Shown here one piece after another: positions 21,419 through 30,881 of a DNA stretch of 64,000 nt. The stretch covers positions 1,739,570 through 1,803,569 of the forward strand of contig NZ_CM007717.1 in assembly GCF_002019855.1 (NCBI RefSeq). Direction: 5' to 3'. Position 1 is the first letter of the stretch; each line of letters opens with the position of its first letter. The notes under the pieces are model-generated. The model had not been told where the DNA came from, searched no databases, and saw only the letters and a list, made by a program, of their open reading frames with translations. The position numbers were made by a program, and so were the translations under genes. Source of the stretch: Streptomyces antibioticus (GTDB lineage Bacteria; Actinomycetota; Actinomycetes; Streptomycetales; Streptomycetaceae).

Positions 21419-21928
21419 CTACTTCTTCGCGTCGGAGTCGCCGTCGGTCTTCTTCGGCTCCTCGTCGGCCTCGGCCTCGGCGGCCTGCTCCTCGACCTCG
21501 TCGGTCGCGTCCTTCTTGCCGAGGTCGACGGACGCGTCGTCGGAGGCGGCGGCAGCTTCGTCGGCGGAGTCGTCGGCGTCGGCGGACTTGGTGAGGGAGG
21601 AGGCGTCGTCGGGGACGACGTCGGAGTCGGACTTCAGGTCGTGCTCGATGCCGTGGACGATGCGGTTGTACTCGTCGTCGGTCAGGACGGCGCCGATGGA
21701 GTTCTTGGCGAAGAGCAGCTCCACGCCGGGGCCGGCGTCGAGGAGGACCGTGTCGTCACTGACCTCCTTCACCGTCGCGTACATGCCCCCGATGGTGCGG
21801 ACACCGCTGCCGGGCTGCATTTGGTTCCGCATGTCGGCCGCCTGCTGCTGCTTCTTCTTGGCCGACCGGGTCATCAGGAACATGGCCCCGATGAGCACGA
21901 TGAACGGGAGGAGGGTCACGAGACTCAC
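21419..21928 (-). CDS. yajC: Preprotein translocase subunit YajC
   Basis: Small SecDF-associated membrane protein. The N-terminal helix (VTLLPFIVLIGAMFLMTRSAKKKQQ) and the folded part MQPGSGVRTIGGMYATVKEVSDD are the family signature. The 169-aa length exceeds the usual 90-110 because of an acidic tail of about 70 residues rich in Asp, Ala and Ser. It sits between ruvB and secD, the standard actinobacterial order. Confidence 0.93.
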   Translation of the reverse strand: MSLVTLLPFIVLIGAMFLMTRSAKKKQQQAADMRNQMQPGSGVRTIGGMYATVKEVSDDTVLLDAGPGVELLFAKNSIGAVLTDDEYNRIVHGIEHDLKSDSDVVPDDASSLTKSADADDSADEAAAASDDASVDLGKKDATDEVEEQAAEAEADEEPKKTDGDSDAKK

Positions 21929-22192
21929 GGGTCGGTACTTCCTTCAGACGACCGCGATGGTGAGCGGCCTGATGGATGGGGGTATGTGTGTCGCCGACAA
22001 GGGCGGCATCGGCGGAGTCTAAGCGAGTCCGCGTGCATGGAACAACGCTCAGCATGGCACCTGGGTTCCTGACCTTGCGAATGTCCCCGCCGACGGCCCG
22101 CCCGCAGGCCCGCCGATGTCCCCGATGTCACGCCGACGTCCCGGTTGTCCCCGCGGACCTCCCCGTGAAAGTTCCCGCGGGCCGTCCGGTGG

Positions 22193-22234
22193 TCATGCTC
22201 CGAACAGATCCGGACGTCATGTCCCGAACAGATC
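22193..22234 (-). repeat. Duplicated ruvB 3' end (18-nt unit, 24-nt period)
   Basis: TCATGTCCCGAACAGATC (22217-22234) covers the last ruvB codons and stop. A 16/18 copy, TCATGCTCCGAACAGATC, lies at 22193-22210. In frame after the ruvB TGA the sequence reads R-P-D-L-F-G-A-stop, repeating the C-terminus DLFGT. Confidence 0.85.
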
Positions 22235-23287
22235 TTGCTGCCCGCCGGCCCCCGCCGCGCGCGGCGGCGTGAGGCCGAGATGCGCCCAGGCGGCCGGGGT
22301 CGCGACGCGGCCGCGCGGGGTGCGGGCGAGCAGCCCCTCCCGGACGAGGAACGGCTCGGCGACCTCCTCGACGGTCTCGCGCTCCTCCCCCACGGCGACG
22401 GCGAGCGTGGACAGGCCGACCGGGCCGCCGCCGAACAGCTTGAGCAGGGCCTCCAGGACGGCCCGGTCCAGCCGGTCGAGACCGCGGGCGTCGACCTCGT
22501 ACACCGCGAGGGCCGCCGAGGCGATCGGGCGGTCGATCACGCCGTCCGCCTTGACCTGCGCGTAGTCGCGGACGCGGCGCAGCAGCCGGTTGGCGATACG
22601 GGGCGTGCCGCGGGAGCGGCCGGCGATCTCGGCGGCGCCCGCGGTGTCGATCTCGACGTCGAGGAGGTGCGCGGAGCGGTGGACGACCCGCTGGAGCTCC
22701 GCGGGCTCGTAGAACTCCATGTGCGCGGTGAAGCCGAAGCGGTCGCGCAGCGGGGGCGGCAGCAGGCCCGCGCGGGTGGTGGCGCCGACCAGGGTGAAGG
22801 GCGGCAGTTCGAGCGGGATGGCGGTGGCGCCGGGGCCCTTGCCGACGATCACGTCGACCCGGAAGTCCTCCATGGCCATGTAGAGCATCTCCTCGGCGGG
22901 CCGGGACATGCGGTGGATCTCGTCGAGGAAGAGGACCTCGCCCTCCTGGAGGGAGGAGAGGATCGCGGCGAGGTCGCCGGCGTGCTGGATGGCGGGGCCG
23001 GAGGTGATCCGGATGGGGGCGCCCATCTCGGCGGCGATGATCATGGAGAGGGTGGTCTTGCCGAGGCCGGGGGCGCCGGAGAGCAGCACGTGGTCGGCGG
23101 TGGCGCCGCGCGCGCGTGCGGCGCGCAGCACGAGGTCGAGCTGTTCGCGGACCTTCTCCTGGCCGATGAACTCGCCCAGGTCCTTGGGGCGCAGGGCGGC
23201 CTCGACGGCCTGGTCCTCGCGGTCGGCGACCGAGTCCACCAGCCGGTCCGCGGCGGCGTCGGTGTCGGTCGTGTCGTCCCAGTTCAT
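22217..23287 (-). CDS. ruvB: Holliday junction branch migration helicase RuvB
   Basis: AAA+ motor of the RuvAB branch-migration complex. The 356-aa protein has [16 protein letters not shown] (Walker A), [16 protein letters not shown] (Walker B), [20 protein letters not shown] (sensor 1 and arginine finger) and a C-terminal winged helix ending QDLFGT. It is 29 bases downstream of ruvA in the ruvCAB operon. Its stop codon is followed in frame by a near-copy of its own last codons and another stop. A 288-base gap then leads to yajC. Confidence 0.98.
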   Translation of the reverse strand: MNWDDTTDTDAAADRLVDSVADREDQAVEAALRPKDLGEFIGQEKVREQLDLVLRAARARGATADHVLLSGAPGLGKTTLSMIIAAEMGAPIRITSGPAIQHAGDLAAILSSLQEGEVLFLDEIHRMSRPAEEMLYMAMEDFRVDVIVGKGPGATAIPLELPPFTLVGATTRAGLLPPPLRDRFGFTAHMEFYEPAELQRVVHRSAHLLDVEIDTAGAAEIAGRSRGTPRIANRLLRRVRDYAQVKADGVIDRPIASAALAVYEVDARGLDRLDRAVLEALLKLFGGGPVGLSTLAVAVGEERETVEEVAEPFLVREGLLARTPRGRVATPAAWAHLGLTPPRAAGAGGQQDLFGT

Positions 23288-23316
23288 GGATGTGCCTCAG
23301 GGGTGCGTGGTGGGGG

Positions 23317-23922
23317 TCAGCGGGCGCGGTTCAGGGTCTGGAGGGCGGCCTTGAGGAGGTGGCCCACCTGCGGGGCGCCCTCGGCGGCCTCGGCCTGCGG
23401 GGTGACGGCGGTGACGGCCTCGTCGGCCTCGCGGGTGGCGTAGCCGAGGCCGATCAGGGCGGCGTGCAACTGGTCGCGCCAGCCCTGGGTGACCGGGGCG
23501 CCGAGCGCGGGGGCGCCGAGCGGCTCGCCGAGTCTGTCCTTCAGCTCAAGGAGCAGTTTCTGGGCGCCCTTCTTGCCGATGCCGGGGACGGCGATCAGCG
23601 CCTTCTCGTCACCGGTGGCCACCGCGCGGCGCAGGGCGTCGGGGCGGTGCACGGCGAGCATGGCCTGGGCGAGCCGCGGGCCGACCCCGCTCGCGGTCTG
23701 GAGCAGCTCGAACACCTGTCGCTCGTCGTCGTCCGCGAAGCCGTACAGGGTCAGGGAGTCCTCGCGCACGACGAGGGAGGTGGCCAGTTTCGCCGGGCGG
23801 CCCAGGCGCAGTCCGGACAGGGTGTCGGGTGTGCACTGGACGGCGATGCCGATGCCGCCCACCTCGACCACCGCGGAGTCGGGGGCGAGGGCGGCGACCG
23901 GTCCGCTCACGAAGGCGATCAT
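23317..23922 (-). CDS. ruvA: Holliday junction DNA-binding protein RuvA
   Basis: Tetrameric junction-binding partner of RuvB. The ATG at 23922 gives 201 aa starting [28 protein letters not shown]. Domain II carries the helix-hairpin-helix motifs ([16 protein letters not shown] and [19 protein letters not shown]), and domain III starts near [18 protein letters not shown] for RuvB contact. Four-base overlap with ruvC. The longer open frame upstream is a ruvC shadow. Confidence 0.97.
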   Translation of the reverse strand: MIAFVSGPVAALAPDSAVVEVGGIGIAVQCTPDTLSGLRLGRPAKLATSLVVREDSLTLYGFADDDERQVFELLQTASGVGPRLAQAMLAVHRPDALRRAVATGDEKALIAVPGIGKKGAQKLLLELKDRLGEPLGAPALGAPVTQGWRDQLHAALIGLGYATREADEAVTAVTPQAEAAEGAPQVGHLLKAALQTLNRAR

Positions 23923-24467
23923 CCTCTGCGGCCTTTCGATGTCGAGGGTGCGCCGGCCGCGTGCAGGGCGACGGCCTGCTGCAACCGGTTCTGCGCGGGA
24001 GCGCGCCAGATGTGGCAGATGGCGAGGGCGAGGGCGTCGGCGGCGTCGGCGGGCTTGGGGGGCGCGGCGAGCCGGAGCAGCCGGGTGACCATGGCGCCGA
24101 CCTGGGCCTTGTCGGCGCGGCCGCTGCCGGTGACGGCGGCCTTGACCTCGCTGGGCGTGTGCAGGGCGACGGGGATGCCGCGCCGGGCGGCGCACAGCAT
24201 GGCGACGGCGCTGGCCTGGGCGGTGCCCATCACGGTCCGGACGTTGTGCTGGCTGAACACCCGCTCCACGGCGACGAATTCGGGCCGGTGCTCGTCGAGC
24301 CACTGCTCGATGCCCTGCTCGACGGCGACCAGGCGCTGCCCCAACTCGGCGTCCGCGGGCGTGCGGACGACACCGACGCCGAGCATCGTCAACGGCCGCC
24401 CCGCGACGCCCTCGACGACTCCGACACCGCATCGCGTCAGTCCGGGGTCGACCCCGAGTACCCGCAC
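23919..24467 (-). CDS. ruvC: Crossover junction endodeoxyribonuclease RuvC
   Basis: Resolves Holliday junctions with RuvAB. The GTG at 24467 gives 182 aa beginning [19 protein letters not shown], which holds the first catalytic Asp. Others are in [13 protein letters not shown] (Glu) and the C-terminal [14 protein letters not shown] (two Asp). K/R-rich DNA-binding segments and the conserved [20 protein letters not shown] are present. It is the first gene of ruvC-ruvA-ruvB and lies behind the yebC terminator. Confidence 0.97.
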   Translation of the reverse strand: MRVLGVDPGLTRCGVGVVEGVAGRPLTMLGVGVVRTPADAELGQRLVAVEQGIEQWLDEHRPEFVAVERVFSQHNVRTVMGTAQASAVAMLCAARRGIPVALHTPSEVKAAVTGSGRADKAQVGAMVTRLLRLAAPPKPADAADALALAICHIWRAPAQNRLQQAVALHAAGAPSTSKGRRG

Positions 24468-24546
24468 ACGCCCTCCCCTGCATCTCTCCGGCTTCGCCGG
24501 CCGGTACCCCCAGTTCGTGCAGGCTATCCGGTGCCACTGACAACGG

Positions 24547-24582
24547 CGGCGGGCCGGTGGGGTGTGTCCCACCGGCCCGCCG
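24547..24582 (-). terminator. Terminator after yebC
   Basis: A 15-bp perfect stem: CGGCGGGCCGGTGGG (24547-24561) with CCCACCGGCCCGCCG (24568-24582) around a 6-base loop, 25 bases beyond the yebC stop and 80 bases before the ruvC start. Confidence 0.85.
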
Positions 24583-24606
24583 GAATCCGCTCGGTCCGCG
24601 ACGGCG

Positions 24607-25359
24607 TTACGCGTCGACCTTCTCCATGATCTCGTCGCTGACGTCGAAGTTGGCGAAGACGTTCTGCACGTCGTCGCTGTCCTCCAGCGCGTCGATCAGC
24701 TTGAAGATCTTCTTGGCGCCCTCCTCGTCCAGCTCGACCTGCATGGTCGGGACGAAGTTGGCCTCGGCTGAGTCGTAGTCGATCCCGGCGTCCTGGAGGG
24801 CGCTGCGGACGGCGACCAGGTCGGTGGCCTCGCTGAGCACCTCGAAGGACTCGCCGAGGTCGTTGACCTCCTCGGCACCGGCGTCCAGGACGGCACCGAG
24901 GACGTCGTCCTCGGACAGCTCGCCCTTGGGGACGATGACGACGCCCTTGCGGTTGAACAGGTACGACACCGAGCCCGGGTCGGCCATGGAGCCGCCGTTG
25001 CGGGTCATGGCCACGCGCACGTCGGAGGCGGCGCGGTTGCGGTTGTCGGTGAGGCACTCGATGAGCACCGCGACGCCGTTCGGACCGTAGCCCTCGTACA
25101 TGATCGTCTCGTAGTCGGCGCCGCCGGCCTCGAGACCGCCGCCGCGCTTGATGGCGGAGTCGATGTTCTTGTTCGGGACCGACTGCTTCTTGGCCTTCTG
25201 GACGGCGTCGTACAGCGTGGGGTTGCCCTCGAGGTCGACGCCGCCCATCCGCGCGGCGACCTCGATGTTCTTGATCAGCTTCGCGAAGAGCTTGCCGCGC
25301 TTGGCGTCGATCACGGCCTTCTTGTGCTTCGTCGTAGCCCATTTAGAGTGGCCGGACAT
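24607..25359 (-). CDS. yebC: YebC/PmpR family protein
   Basis: Conserved YebC/TACO1-type protein, known variously as a transcriptional regulator and as an aid for translating proline-rich stretches. The 250-aa sequence starts [22 protein letters not shown] and has [30 protein letters not shown] and [16 protein letters not shown]. Length and motifs are standard. It follows pdxT by 48 bases, an order shared with mycobacteria, and is closed by a strong terminator. Confidence 0.96.
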   Translation of the reverse strand: MSGHSKWATTKHKKAVIDAKRGKLFAKLIKNIEVAARMGGVDLEGNPTLYDAVQKAKKQSVPNKNIDSAIKRGGGLEAGGADYETIMYEGYGPNGVAVLIECLTDNRNRAASDVRVAMTRNGGSMADPGSVSYLFNRKGVVIVPKGELSEDDVLGAVLDAGAEEVNDLGESFEVLSEATDLVAVRSALQDAGIDYDSAEANFVPTMQVELDEEGAKKIFKLIDALEDSDDVQNVFANFDVSDEIMEKVDA

Positions 25360-25407
25360 CTGCCTGTCTCCTTCGCGTAACCATCCAACTAACGAACGCC
25401 AGAGATC

Positions 25408-26013
25408 CTACAAGGACTCCGCCGTGCCGTTCGCGCGCACCATGTCGACGAACAGGGCGTGCATCCGGTGGTCGCCGGTCAGTTCCGGGTGGAACGAGGT
25501 GGCCAGCGCGTTGCCCTGACGGACCGCGACGATATGGCCGTCGTGCTCGGCGAGCACCTCGGCCGCGGCGCTCACGGACTCCACCCAGGGGGCGCGGATG
25601 AAGACGCCCTCTACAGGATCGCCCTCGACGCCCTTGACGTCGACCGCCGCCTCGAAGGACTCGTTCTGGCGTCCGAAGGCGTTGCGGCGCACGATCATGT
25701 CGATCCCGCCGACGGTCTCCTGGCCCGAGCGCGGGTCGAGGATCTTGTCGGCGAGCATGATCAGGCCGGCGCAGGTGCCGTAGACCGGCATCCCGGCCCG
25801 CACCCGCGCGCGGAGAGGTTCCATCACGCCGAACAGGACGGCCAGCTTGGAGATGGTGGTGGACTCGCCGCCGGGGATGACCAGGCCGTCCACCTCGGCG
25901 AGTTCCTCGGGGCGCCGCACCGGCCTGGCCACGGCGTCGGCCGCGGCCAGGGCGACGAGGTGCTCCCGTACGTCGCCCTGGAGGGCCAGGACGCCGATGA
26001 CAGGTGTGCTCAT
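25408..26013 (-). CDS. pdxT: Pyridoxal 5'-phosphate synthase glutaminase subunit
   Basis: Class I glutaminase that feeds ammonia to PdxS for de novo PLP synthesis. The 201-aa protein shows [13 protein letters not shown], the oxyanion loop [11 protein letters not shown], the nucleophile Cys in [13 protein letters not shown], and the His/Glu of the triad in SFHPELTGD. It starts six bases after pdxS ends, so the two subunits are made from one message. Confidence 0.97.
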   Translation of the reverse strand: MSTPVIGVLALQGDVREHLVALAAADAVARPVRRPEELAEVDGLVIPGGESTTISKLAVLFGVMEPLRARVRAGMPVYGTCAGLIMLADKILDPRSGQETVGGIDMIVRRNAFGRQNESFEAAVDVKGVEGDPVEGVFIRAPWVESVSAAAEVLAEHDGHIVAVRQGNALATSFHPELTGDHRMHALFVDMVRANGTAESL

Positions 26014-26019
26014 CGGGGA

Positions 26020-26925
26020 CTACCAGCCGCGGTTGGCGTAGCGCTCGGCCTCGGGGAGGGTGTCGCAGTTGATGCCGACCATGGCCTCGCCGAGGTTGCG
26101 GGACGCGTCCGCGATGATCTTCGGGTCGTCGTAGAAGGTGGTGGCCTTCACGATGGCGGCGGCGCGCTTGGCCGGGTCGCCGGACTTGAAGATGCCGGAG
26201 CCGACGAAGACGCCCTCGGCGCCGAGCTGGCGCATCAGCGCGGCGTCGGCCGGGGTGGCCACACCGCCGGCGGAGAACAGCACGACCGGGAGCTTGCCCA
26301 GCTCGGCGACCTCCTTGACCAGCTCGTAGGGGGCGCGCAGCTCCTTGGCGGCGGCGTACAGCTCGTTGTTGTCGTAGCCGCGCAGACGGGCGATCTCGTT
26401 CTTGATCTGACGCAGGTGACGGACGGCCTCCACGACGTTGCCGGTGCCGGCCTCGCCCTTGGAGCGGATCATCGCGGCACCCTCGGCGATCCGGCGCAGG
26501 GCCTCACCGAGGTTGGTGGCGCCGCAGACGAACGGCGTCGTGAAGGCGAACTTGTCGCTGTGGTTGACCTCGTCGGCCGGGGTGAGGACCTCGGACTCGT
26601 CGATGTAGTCGACACCGAGGGACTGGAGCACCTGCGCCTCGACGAAGTGGCCGATGCGGGACTTCGCCATGACCGGGATCGAGACGGCCTCGATGATGCC
26701 CTCGATCATGTCCGGGTCGGACATCCGGGCCACGCCGCCGTCCTTGCGGATGTCGGCCGGGACCCGCTCCAGGGCCATGACGGCGACGGCGCCCGCGTCC
26801 TCGGCGATCTTCGCCTGCTCAGGCGTCACGACGTCCATGATCACGCCGCCCTTGAGCTGCTCGGCCATGCCGCGCTTCACACGGGCGGTGCCGATCTCGG
26901 GGGCCTGGTTCTCGATGCTGGACAC
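26020..26925 (-). CDS. pdxS: Pyridoxal 5'-phosphate synthase lyase subunit
   Basis: TIM-barrel synthase that builds PLP from ribose 5-phosphate, glyceraldehyde 3-phosphate and ammonia. The 301-aa sequence has [17 protein letters not shown], the catalytic-lysine region [14 protein letters not shown], and [19 protein letters not shown]. The phosphate-binding C-terminus contains [16 protein letters not shown] and [11 protein letters not shown]. It precedes pdxT. Upstream at 26986-27007 are MocR/PdxR-like half-sites. Confidence 0.98.
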   Translation of the reverse strand: MSSIENQAPEIGTARVKRGMAEQLKGGVIMDVVTPEQAKIAEDAGAVAVMALERVPADIRKDGGVARMSDPDMIEGIIEAVSIPVMAKSRIGHFVEAQVLQSLGVDYIDESEVLTPADEVNHSDKFAFTTPFVCGATNLGEALRRIAEGAAMIRSKGEAGTGNVVEAVRHLRQIKNEIARLRGYDNNELYAAAKELRAPYELVKEVAELGKLPVVLFSAGGVATPADAALMRQLGAEGVFVGSGIFKSGDPAKRAAAIVKATTFYDDPKIIADASRNLGEAMVGINCDTLPEAERYANRGW

Positions 26926-26985
26926 GGGTTGACCTCGCTGAAGTGAAGGTGAGTTTCTGCAAAAACCGAGGAAACGCGAGCGGAG

Positions 26986-27007
26986 CAGTCCACTGCAAGG
27001 GCCAATG
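26986..27007 (-). promoter_or_regulatory. Possible PdxR (MocR-type) operator upstream of pdxS
   Basis: On the minus strand this 22-base stretch contains CATTGGCCC and, nine bases on, GTGGACTG, with two TTGCA words nearby (27004-27008 and 26993-26997 on the plus strand as TGCAA). These words resemble half-sites reported for MocR-type PdxR regulators of pdxST. No pdxR gene lies in the window, and the match rests on memory of the motif. Confidence 0.3.
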
Positions 27008-27045
27008 CAAAGCCGGTGGATCCTTTTGGCTCCGGTGCCCCGGTT

Positions 27046-27588
27046 TCAGGCCGCGCGCTCGACGAGGGCCGGCGGCGGCTCGTCGTCCATCTCGAAGGCC
27101 ATCGGGAAGGGCGCGTGGCCGGCGAGGCGGAACCAGCGGACCTTGCGGTGCGCGCGCAGCCGCCGGGCCGCGCCGACGGCGTCGTTGTGGAACCGCCGGG
27201 CCATCGGCACGCGGCGTACCGCTTCGGTGAGTTCACCGGTCGCCGCCTCTCCGCCCGGTACCGCACGCACGGCTTCCACCTGCGCCGCGTCCGCGAAGAC
27301 CGCCCGCAGGGCCTGGCTCAGATCGCTCTCGGCGACCTCGCGCTGTTCCTCCTCGCTCTGCCGTGCGGCGTGCGCGGCCTCGTACAGCACGATCGAGGCG
27401 GCCGGGTCGAGCACCCCGGAGGTGGCCAGTTCCTGCGCCACGGACGCCCGGCGCAGCAGTTGCGCGTCCAGCGCGGCACGCGTGGCGTCGATCCGGGCGT
27501 GCAGCCGATCCAGCCGCCCCGCCGTCCAGCTCAGATACAGACCGATCGCGACAAGCACGACGAGGGCCCAGATGAGTGTTCCGGTCAC
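27046..27588 (-). CDS. LemA-like membrane protein
   Basis: A 180-aa protein with one N-terminal membrane segment (LIWALVVLVAIGLYLSWTAG), then a helical domain that starts RLDRLHARIDATRAALDAQLLRRA. This is the pattern of LemA-family proteins (V...N.R...Q...R); RRFHNDAVGAARRL resembles the LemA N-D-x-V motif. The C-terminus ends in FEMDDEPPPALVERAA. Function is unknown. It lies between pimA and pdxS in the same direction, where mycobacteria carry a Nudix gene. Confidence 0.65.
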   Translation of the reverse strand: MTGTLIWALVVLVAIGLYLSWTAGRLDRLHARIDATRAALDAQLLRRASVAQELATSGVLDPAASIVLYEAAHAARQSEEEQREVAESDLSQALRAVFADAAQVEAVRAVPGGEAATGELTEAVRRVPMARRFHNDAVGAARRLRAHRKVRWFRLAGHAPFPMAFEMDDEPPPALVERAA

Positions 27589-27717
27589 GCACGGCAGGCT
27601 ACCGGTGCCCGGCCGCTCCGCCCGGGGCCGGATCAGGTCGGGTCATGCGCGCACACGCGTCGGGCCGGGCAGAGCGCGCCCTGCCGGCACGCGGCAGCCG
27701 CCCCGCCCCCTGGCGCC

Positions 27718-28884
27718 TCAGTCCCGCGCCAACCCCAGCCGCGACCGCAGCGACCCCCGGTCGTCGTCCGTCGCCGCGACCGCCGCCGCTCCCGCTGTGA
27801 CCGTTTCGTAGACCGACAGGATGTCCGCGCCGACCGTCGACCAGTCGAAGCGGCGGACGTGGGCGCTGCCCCGCGCGCGGAGTTCCTCGCGGCGTCCGGG
27901 GTCGCCGAGGAGGCGGATCGCCGCGTCGGCCAGCGCGTCCGCGTCCTCGTTGGTGAAGAGTTCGCCCGCGGCTCCCTGGTCGAGGACCTGGGCGAAGGCG
28001 TCGAGGTCGGAGGCGAGCACCGGTGCCCCGGCGGACATGGCCTCGACGAGGATGATGCCGAAGCTCTCGCCGCCGGTGTTGGGGGCGACGTACAGGTCGA
28101 CGCTGCGCAGGAAGCGGGCCTTGTCCTCGTCGCTGACCATGCCGAGGAACTCCACGCGCGAGCGCAGTTCCTTCGGCAGACCGGCCACCGCCTCCTCGGC
28201 GTCACCGCGCCCGGCGACCAGCAGCCGGGCCTCCGGCCGCTCGGCGAAGATCCTCGGCAGGGCCTTCATCAGCACCGGCAGGCCCTTGCGGGGCTCGTCG
28301 ATACGGCCGACGAACCCGAGCGTTTCGCCCTGCCACTCGGCCTTGGGCTCGGCCTTCGCGAAGAAGTCGACGTCGACGCCGTTGGGGATGACGACCGCGT
28401 CCCCGCCGAGGTGCTCGACCAGGGTGCGGCGGGCGTACTCGCTCACGGCGATCCGCGCGCTGATCTTCTCCAGGGCGGCCTGGAGGATCGAGTACGCGGC
28501 GATCATCGCGCGCGAGCGCGGGTTGGAGGTGTGGAAGGTGGCCACGATCGGCCCCTGCGCCGCCCAGCAGGTCAGCAGCCCGAGCGAGGGCGAGGTCGGC
28601 TCGTGGATGTGGACGACGTCGAAGGAGCCGTCGTGCAGCCAGCGCCGCACGCGCGCGGCGCTGAGGAAGCCGAAGTTCAGCCGGGCCACCGAGCCGTTGT
28701 ACGGCACCGGGACCGCGCGCCCGGCCGAGACGACGTACGGTGGCAGCGGGGTGTCGTCGTCCGCCGGGGCGAGCACGGACACCTCGTGGCCGAGCCGGAT
28801 GAAGTACTCGGCGAGGTCGCGGATGTGGAACTGGACGCCGCCCGGCACGTCCCAGGAGTACGGGCAGACGATGCCGATCCTCAC
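27718..28884 (-). CDS. pimA: Phosphatidylinositol alpha-mannosyltransferase PimA (GT4)
   Basis: Adds the first mannose from GDP-mannose to phosphatidylinositol on the inner membrane face. The GTG at 28884 gives a 388-aa GT-B protein starting MRIGIVCPYSWDVPGGVQFHI. The GG loop, the acceptor-side VVHIHEPTSPSLG, the nucleotide-site GFVGRIDEPRKGL and the EX7E motif in GESFGIILVEAMSAG are all present. It overlaps the acyltransferase gene by four bases. Order pgsA-patA-pimA equals that of mycobacteria, supporting the specific PimA assignment over a general glycosyltransferase. Confidence 0.92.
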   Translation of the reverse strand: MRIGIVCPYSWDVPGGVQFHIRDLAEYFIRLGHEVSVLAPADDDTPLPPYVVSAGRAVPVPYNGSVARLNFGFLSAARVRRWLHDGSFDVVHIHEPTSPSLGLLTCWAAQGPIVATFHTSNPRSRAMIAAYSILQAALEKISARIAVSEYARRTLVEHLGGDAVVIPNGVDVDFFAKAEPKAEWQGETLGFVGRIDEPRKGLPVLMKALPRIFAERPEARLLVAGRGDAEEAVAGLPKELRSRVEFLGMVSDEDKARFLRSVDLYVAPNTGGESFGIILVEAMSAGAPVLASDLDAFAQVLDQGAAGELFTNEDADALADAAIRLLGDPGRREELRARGSAHVRRFDWSTVGADILSVYETVTAGAAAVAATDDDRGSLRSRLGLARD

Positions 28885-29789
28885 GCGGGCCCCTTGGTGG
28901 GATCGAGGTCCGAGAGCCACAACCGCTGAAGCATGTGCCAGTCCTCCGGATGGTCGGCGATGCCCGAGGCGAAGGCGTCCGCGAGCGCCTGTGTCATCAC
29001 AGACGTCTTCTCGGCCCGGGTACCTGAGCCGGGTACCTCGATCGGGGGATGGACGCGGCCCCGCATGACGGGCGAGTCGTCGTACCAGAGGGTGACCGGC
29101 AGCAGCAGCGCGCCAGTCTGCTGGGCCAGCAGGGCGGGCCCCGCCGGCATGGTCGCCGTGTCGCCGAAGAACGTCACCTCGACGCCCGAGGCGGACAGAT
29201 CGCGCTCGGCGACCAGACAGACCAGCCCGCCGTCGCGCAGCCGCCGCGCCAGGGTGCCGAAGGCGGAGCCGCCGTTGTGCGGCAGGACCTCCATGCCGAG
29301 GCCCTCGCGGTAGGCGACGAAACGGTCGTACAGCGTCTCCGGCTTGAGGCGTTCGGCGACCGTGGTGAACGGCGTCTTCAGCTCGGTGGTGACCCAGGCG
29401 CCCGCCAGGTCCCAGTTCGCCATGTGGGGCAGCGCGAGGATGACACCCCGGTCGGAGGCGATGCCGTCGGTCAGATGGTGGACGTCCAACGGCTCGAAGC
29501 CGGTCCTGATCCGCTCCTCGCTCCACGCGGGCAGCCGGAACGACTCCATCCAGTAGCGCAGGTACGAGCGCATGCCCGCGCGGGACAGCTCGGCCAGCCG
29601 CTCGGCGCCCGCGCCGGGCACCACGCGCGCGTAGTTGCTCTCCAGCCGCCGCACGCCCTTGCCGCGCTTCTTCCACGCGAGGTCCGCGATCGACCGGCCG
29701 AGGCGGACGGCGACCGGCTCGGGGAGCTTCTTGACGGCACCCCAGCCGAGTCCGTACAGCGCGTCGGTCAGCCGCTCCTGGGCGCTCAC
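28881..29789 (-). CDS. Phosphatidylinositol mannoside acyltransferase (PatA-like)
   Basis: Lysophospholipid-type acyltransferase of the LpxL/HtrB fold, expected to acylate the mannose of PIM. The GTG at 29789 gives 302 aa starting MSAQERLTDALYGLGWGA. The HX4D catalytic motif is ALPHMANWDLAG, and EVTFFGDTATMPAGPALLAQ is the second conserved block. It overlaps pgsA upstream (GTGA) and pimA downstream, so all three are coupled. Equivalent of mycobacterial Rv2611c by context and sequence type; the acyl donor is not evident. Confidence 0.9.
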   Translation of the reverse strand: MSAQERLTDALYGLGWGAVKKLPEPVAVRLGRSIADLAWKKRGKGVRRLESNYARVVPGAGAERLAELSRAGMRSYLRYWMESFRLPAWSEERIRTGFEPLDVHHLTDGIASDRGVILALPHMANWDLAGAWVTTELKTPFTTVAERLKPETLYDRFVAYREGLGMEVLPHNGGSAFGTLARRLRDGGLVCLVAERDLSASGVEVTFFGDTATMPAGPALLAQQTGALLLPVTLWYDDSPVMRGRVHPPIEVPGSGTRAEKTSVMTQALADAFASGIADHPEDWHMLQRLWLSDLDPTKGPA

Positions 29790-30529
29790 TTGGCCGCCTC
29801 GCTCCCCCGGGACGCGTTCTCGGAGGTCCTGGCGGCCCCGTTGCTCCCGGCACCCGGCTGCGCCTCCCCCGCGGTCTCCTCCGCCGCTTCCGCGGCTTCC
29901 GCCTCCGCCTCGGCCGACTCGCGCCGGACCGTGACGACCCGCTGGATCAGCGTGACCAGGCTGCCCACGGCCACGATCCACAGCGCGACCGGCAGCAGGT
30001 ACTGGATGCCCGGCACACCGAACGCGTGCAGCCCCGCGAGGCCCGCCGCGACCAGCGAGATCACCAGGCGCTCCGCGCGCTCCACCAGACCGTTGACGGC
30101 AACCGGCAGCCCGATCGACTCGCCGCGCGCCTTGGTGTACGACACCACCTGACCGCTGGCCAGACAGAAGATCGAGACGGCGCACAGCGCGATGTCGTCA
30201 CCGCCGCCCGCGTACCAGAGCGCGAACCCGGCGAAGATCGCCCCGTCGGCGACCCGGTCGAGCGTGGAGTCCAGGAACGCGCCCCACCTGCTGGAGCGGC
30301 CGAGCTGGCGGGCCATGTTGCCGTCGACCAGGTCGGAGAACACGAACAGCGTGATCACGATCGTGCCCCAGAAGAACTCTCCCTGGGGGAAGAAGACCAG
30401 CGCTCCCGCGACCACACCGGCGGTGCCGATCAGGGTGACCGTGTCGGGGCTGACCCCCCGCCTGATCAGAAACGAGGCGAACGGCGTGAGAACACGCGTG
30501 AAGAACGCACGCGCGTACTTGTTCAGCAT
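29786..30529 (-). CDS. pgsA: Phosphatidylinositol (phosphate) synthase, CDP-alcohol phosphotransferase
   Basis: Integral membrane enzyme joining CDP-diacylglycerol with inositol phosphate, the base of the PIM pathway. The family motif D-G-x2-A-R-x8-G-x3-D-x3-D is intact as DGNMARQLGRSSRWGAFLDS plus TLD. Six hydrophobic segments are visible. I chose ATG 30529 (MLNKYARAFFTRVLTPF; GGGAAGG just before, spacing short). An ATG at 30583 would add MGQPVASGAARPPTLGKA and is a real alternative. The C-terminal Ala/Glu-rich tail of about 45 residues is extra. First gene of the pgsA-patA-pimA unit. Confidence 0.9.
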   Translation of the reverse strand: MLNKYARAFFTRVLTPFASFLIRRGVSPDTVTLIGTAGVVAGALVFFPQGEFFWGTIVITLFVFSDLVDGNMARQLGRSSRWGAFLDSTLDRVADGAIFAGFALWYAGGGDDIALCAVSIFCLASGQVVSYTKARGESIGLPVAVNGLVERAERLVISLVAAGLAGLHAFGVPGIQYLLPVALWIVAVGSLVTLIQRVVTVRRESAEAEAEAAEAAEETAGEAQPGAGSNGAARTSENASRGSEAAK

Positions 30530-30881
30530 GGCCTTCCCGAGGGTCGGTGGCCGCGCGGCCCCACTGGCCACCGGCTGGCCCATCGTAGCCACGCGCGCGT
30601 GTGTGCGACGGGCGGGCACCCGCACCAGGTGTCACGGCCACGCGGCATCCGGGTCACGGCACGGTCGCGCCCCGCACCCGCCGCGGCCGCGCGCACCGTC
30701 CCCGCCGCCACCCCGCACCCCTCCCACCAGGGCCGCCGCGCACCGCGCCGTCCGCCGTATGGACGGGCGGTGACGGGAGTGGAAAGCTCGAAGGACCGCG
30801 GGCGTCGCCGGAGCCGCCATCGCACGCGGGGCCGCCGTGCCCGCGCCCCCAGGGACCTCACCGTGCACGGGAGGCAAGGAA
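30530..30881. other. Divergent intergenic region between pgsA and the EF-G-like gene
   Basis: About 350 bases holding the promoters of two divergent units. The sequence is very G/C-rich with runs such as CACACACACC close to the plus-strand start; I see no confident -35/-10 pair, RNA gene or repeat. If pgsA starts at 30583 the region shrinks by 54 bases. Confidence 0.4.
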
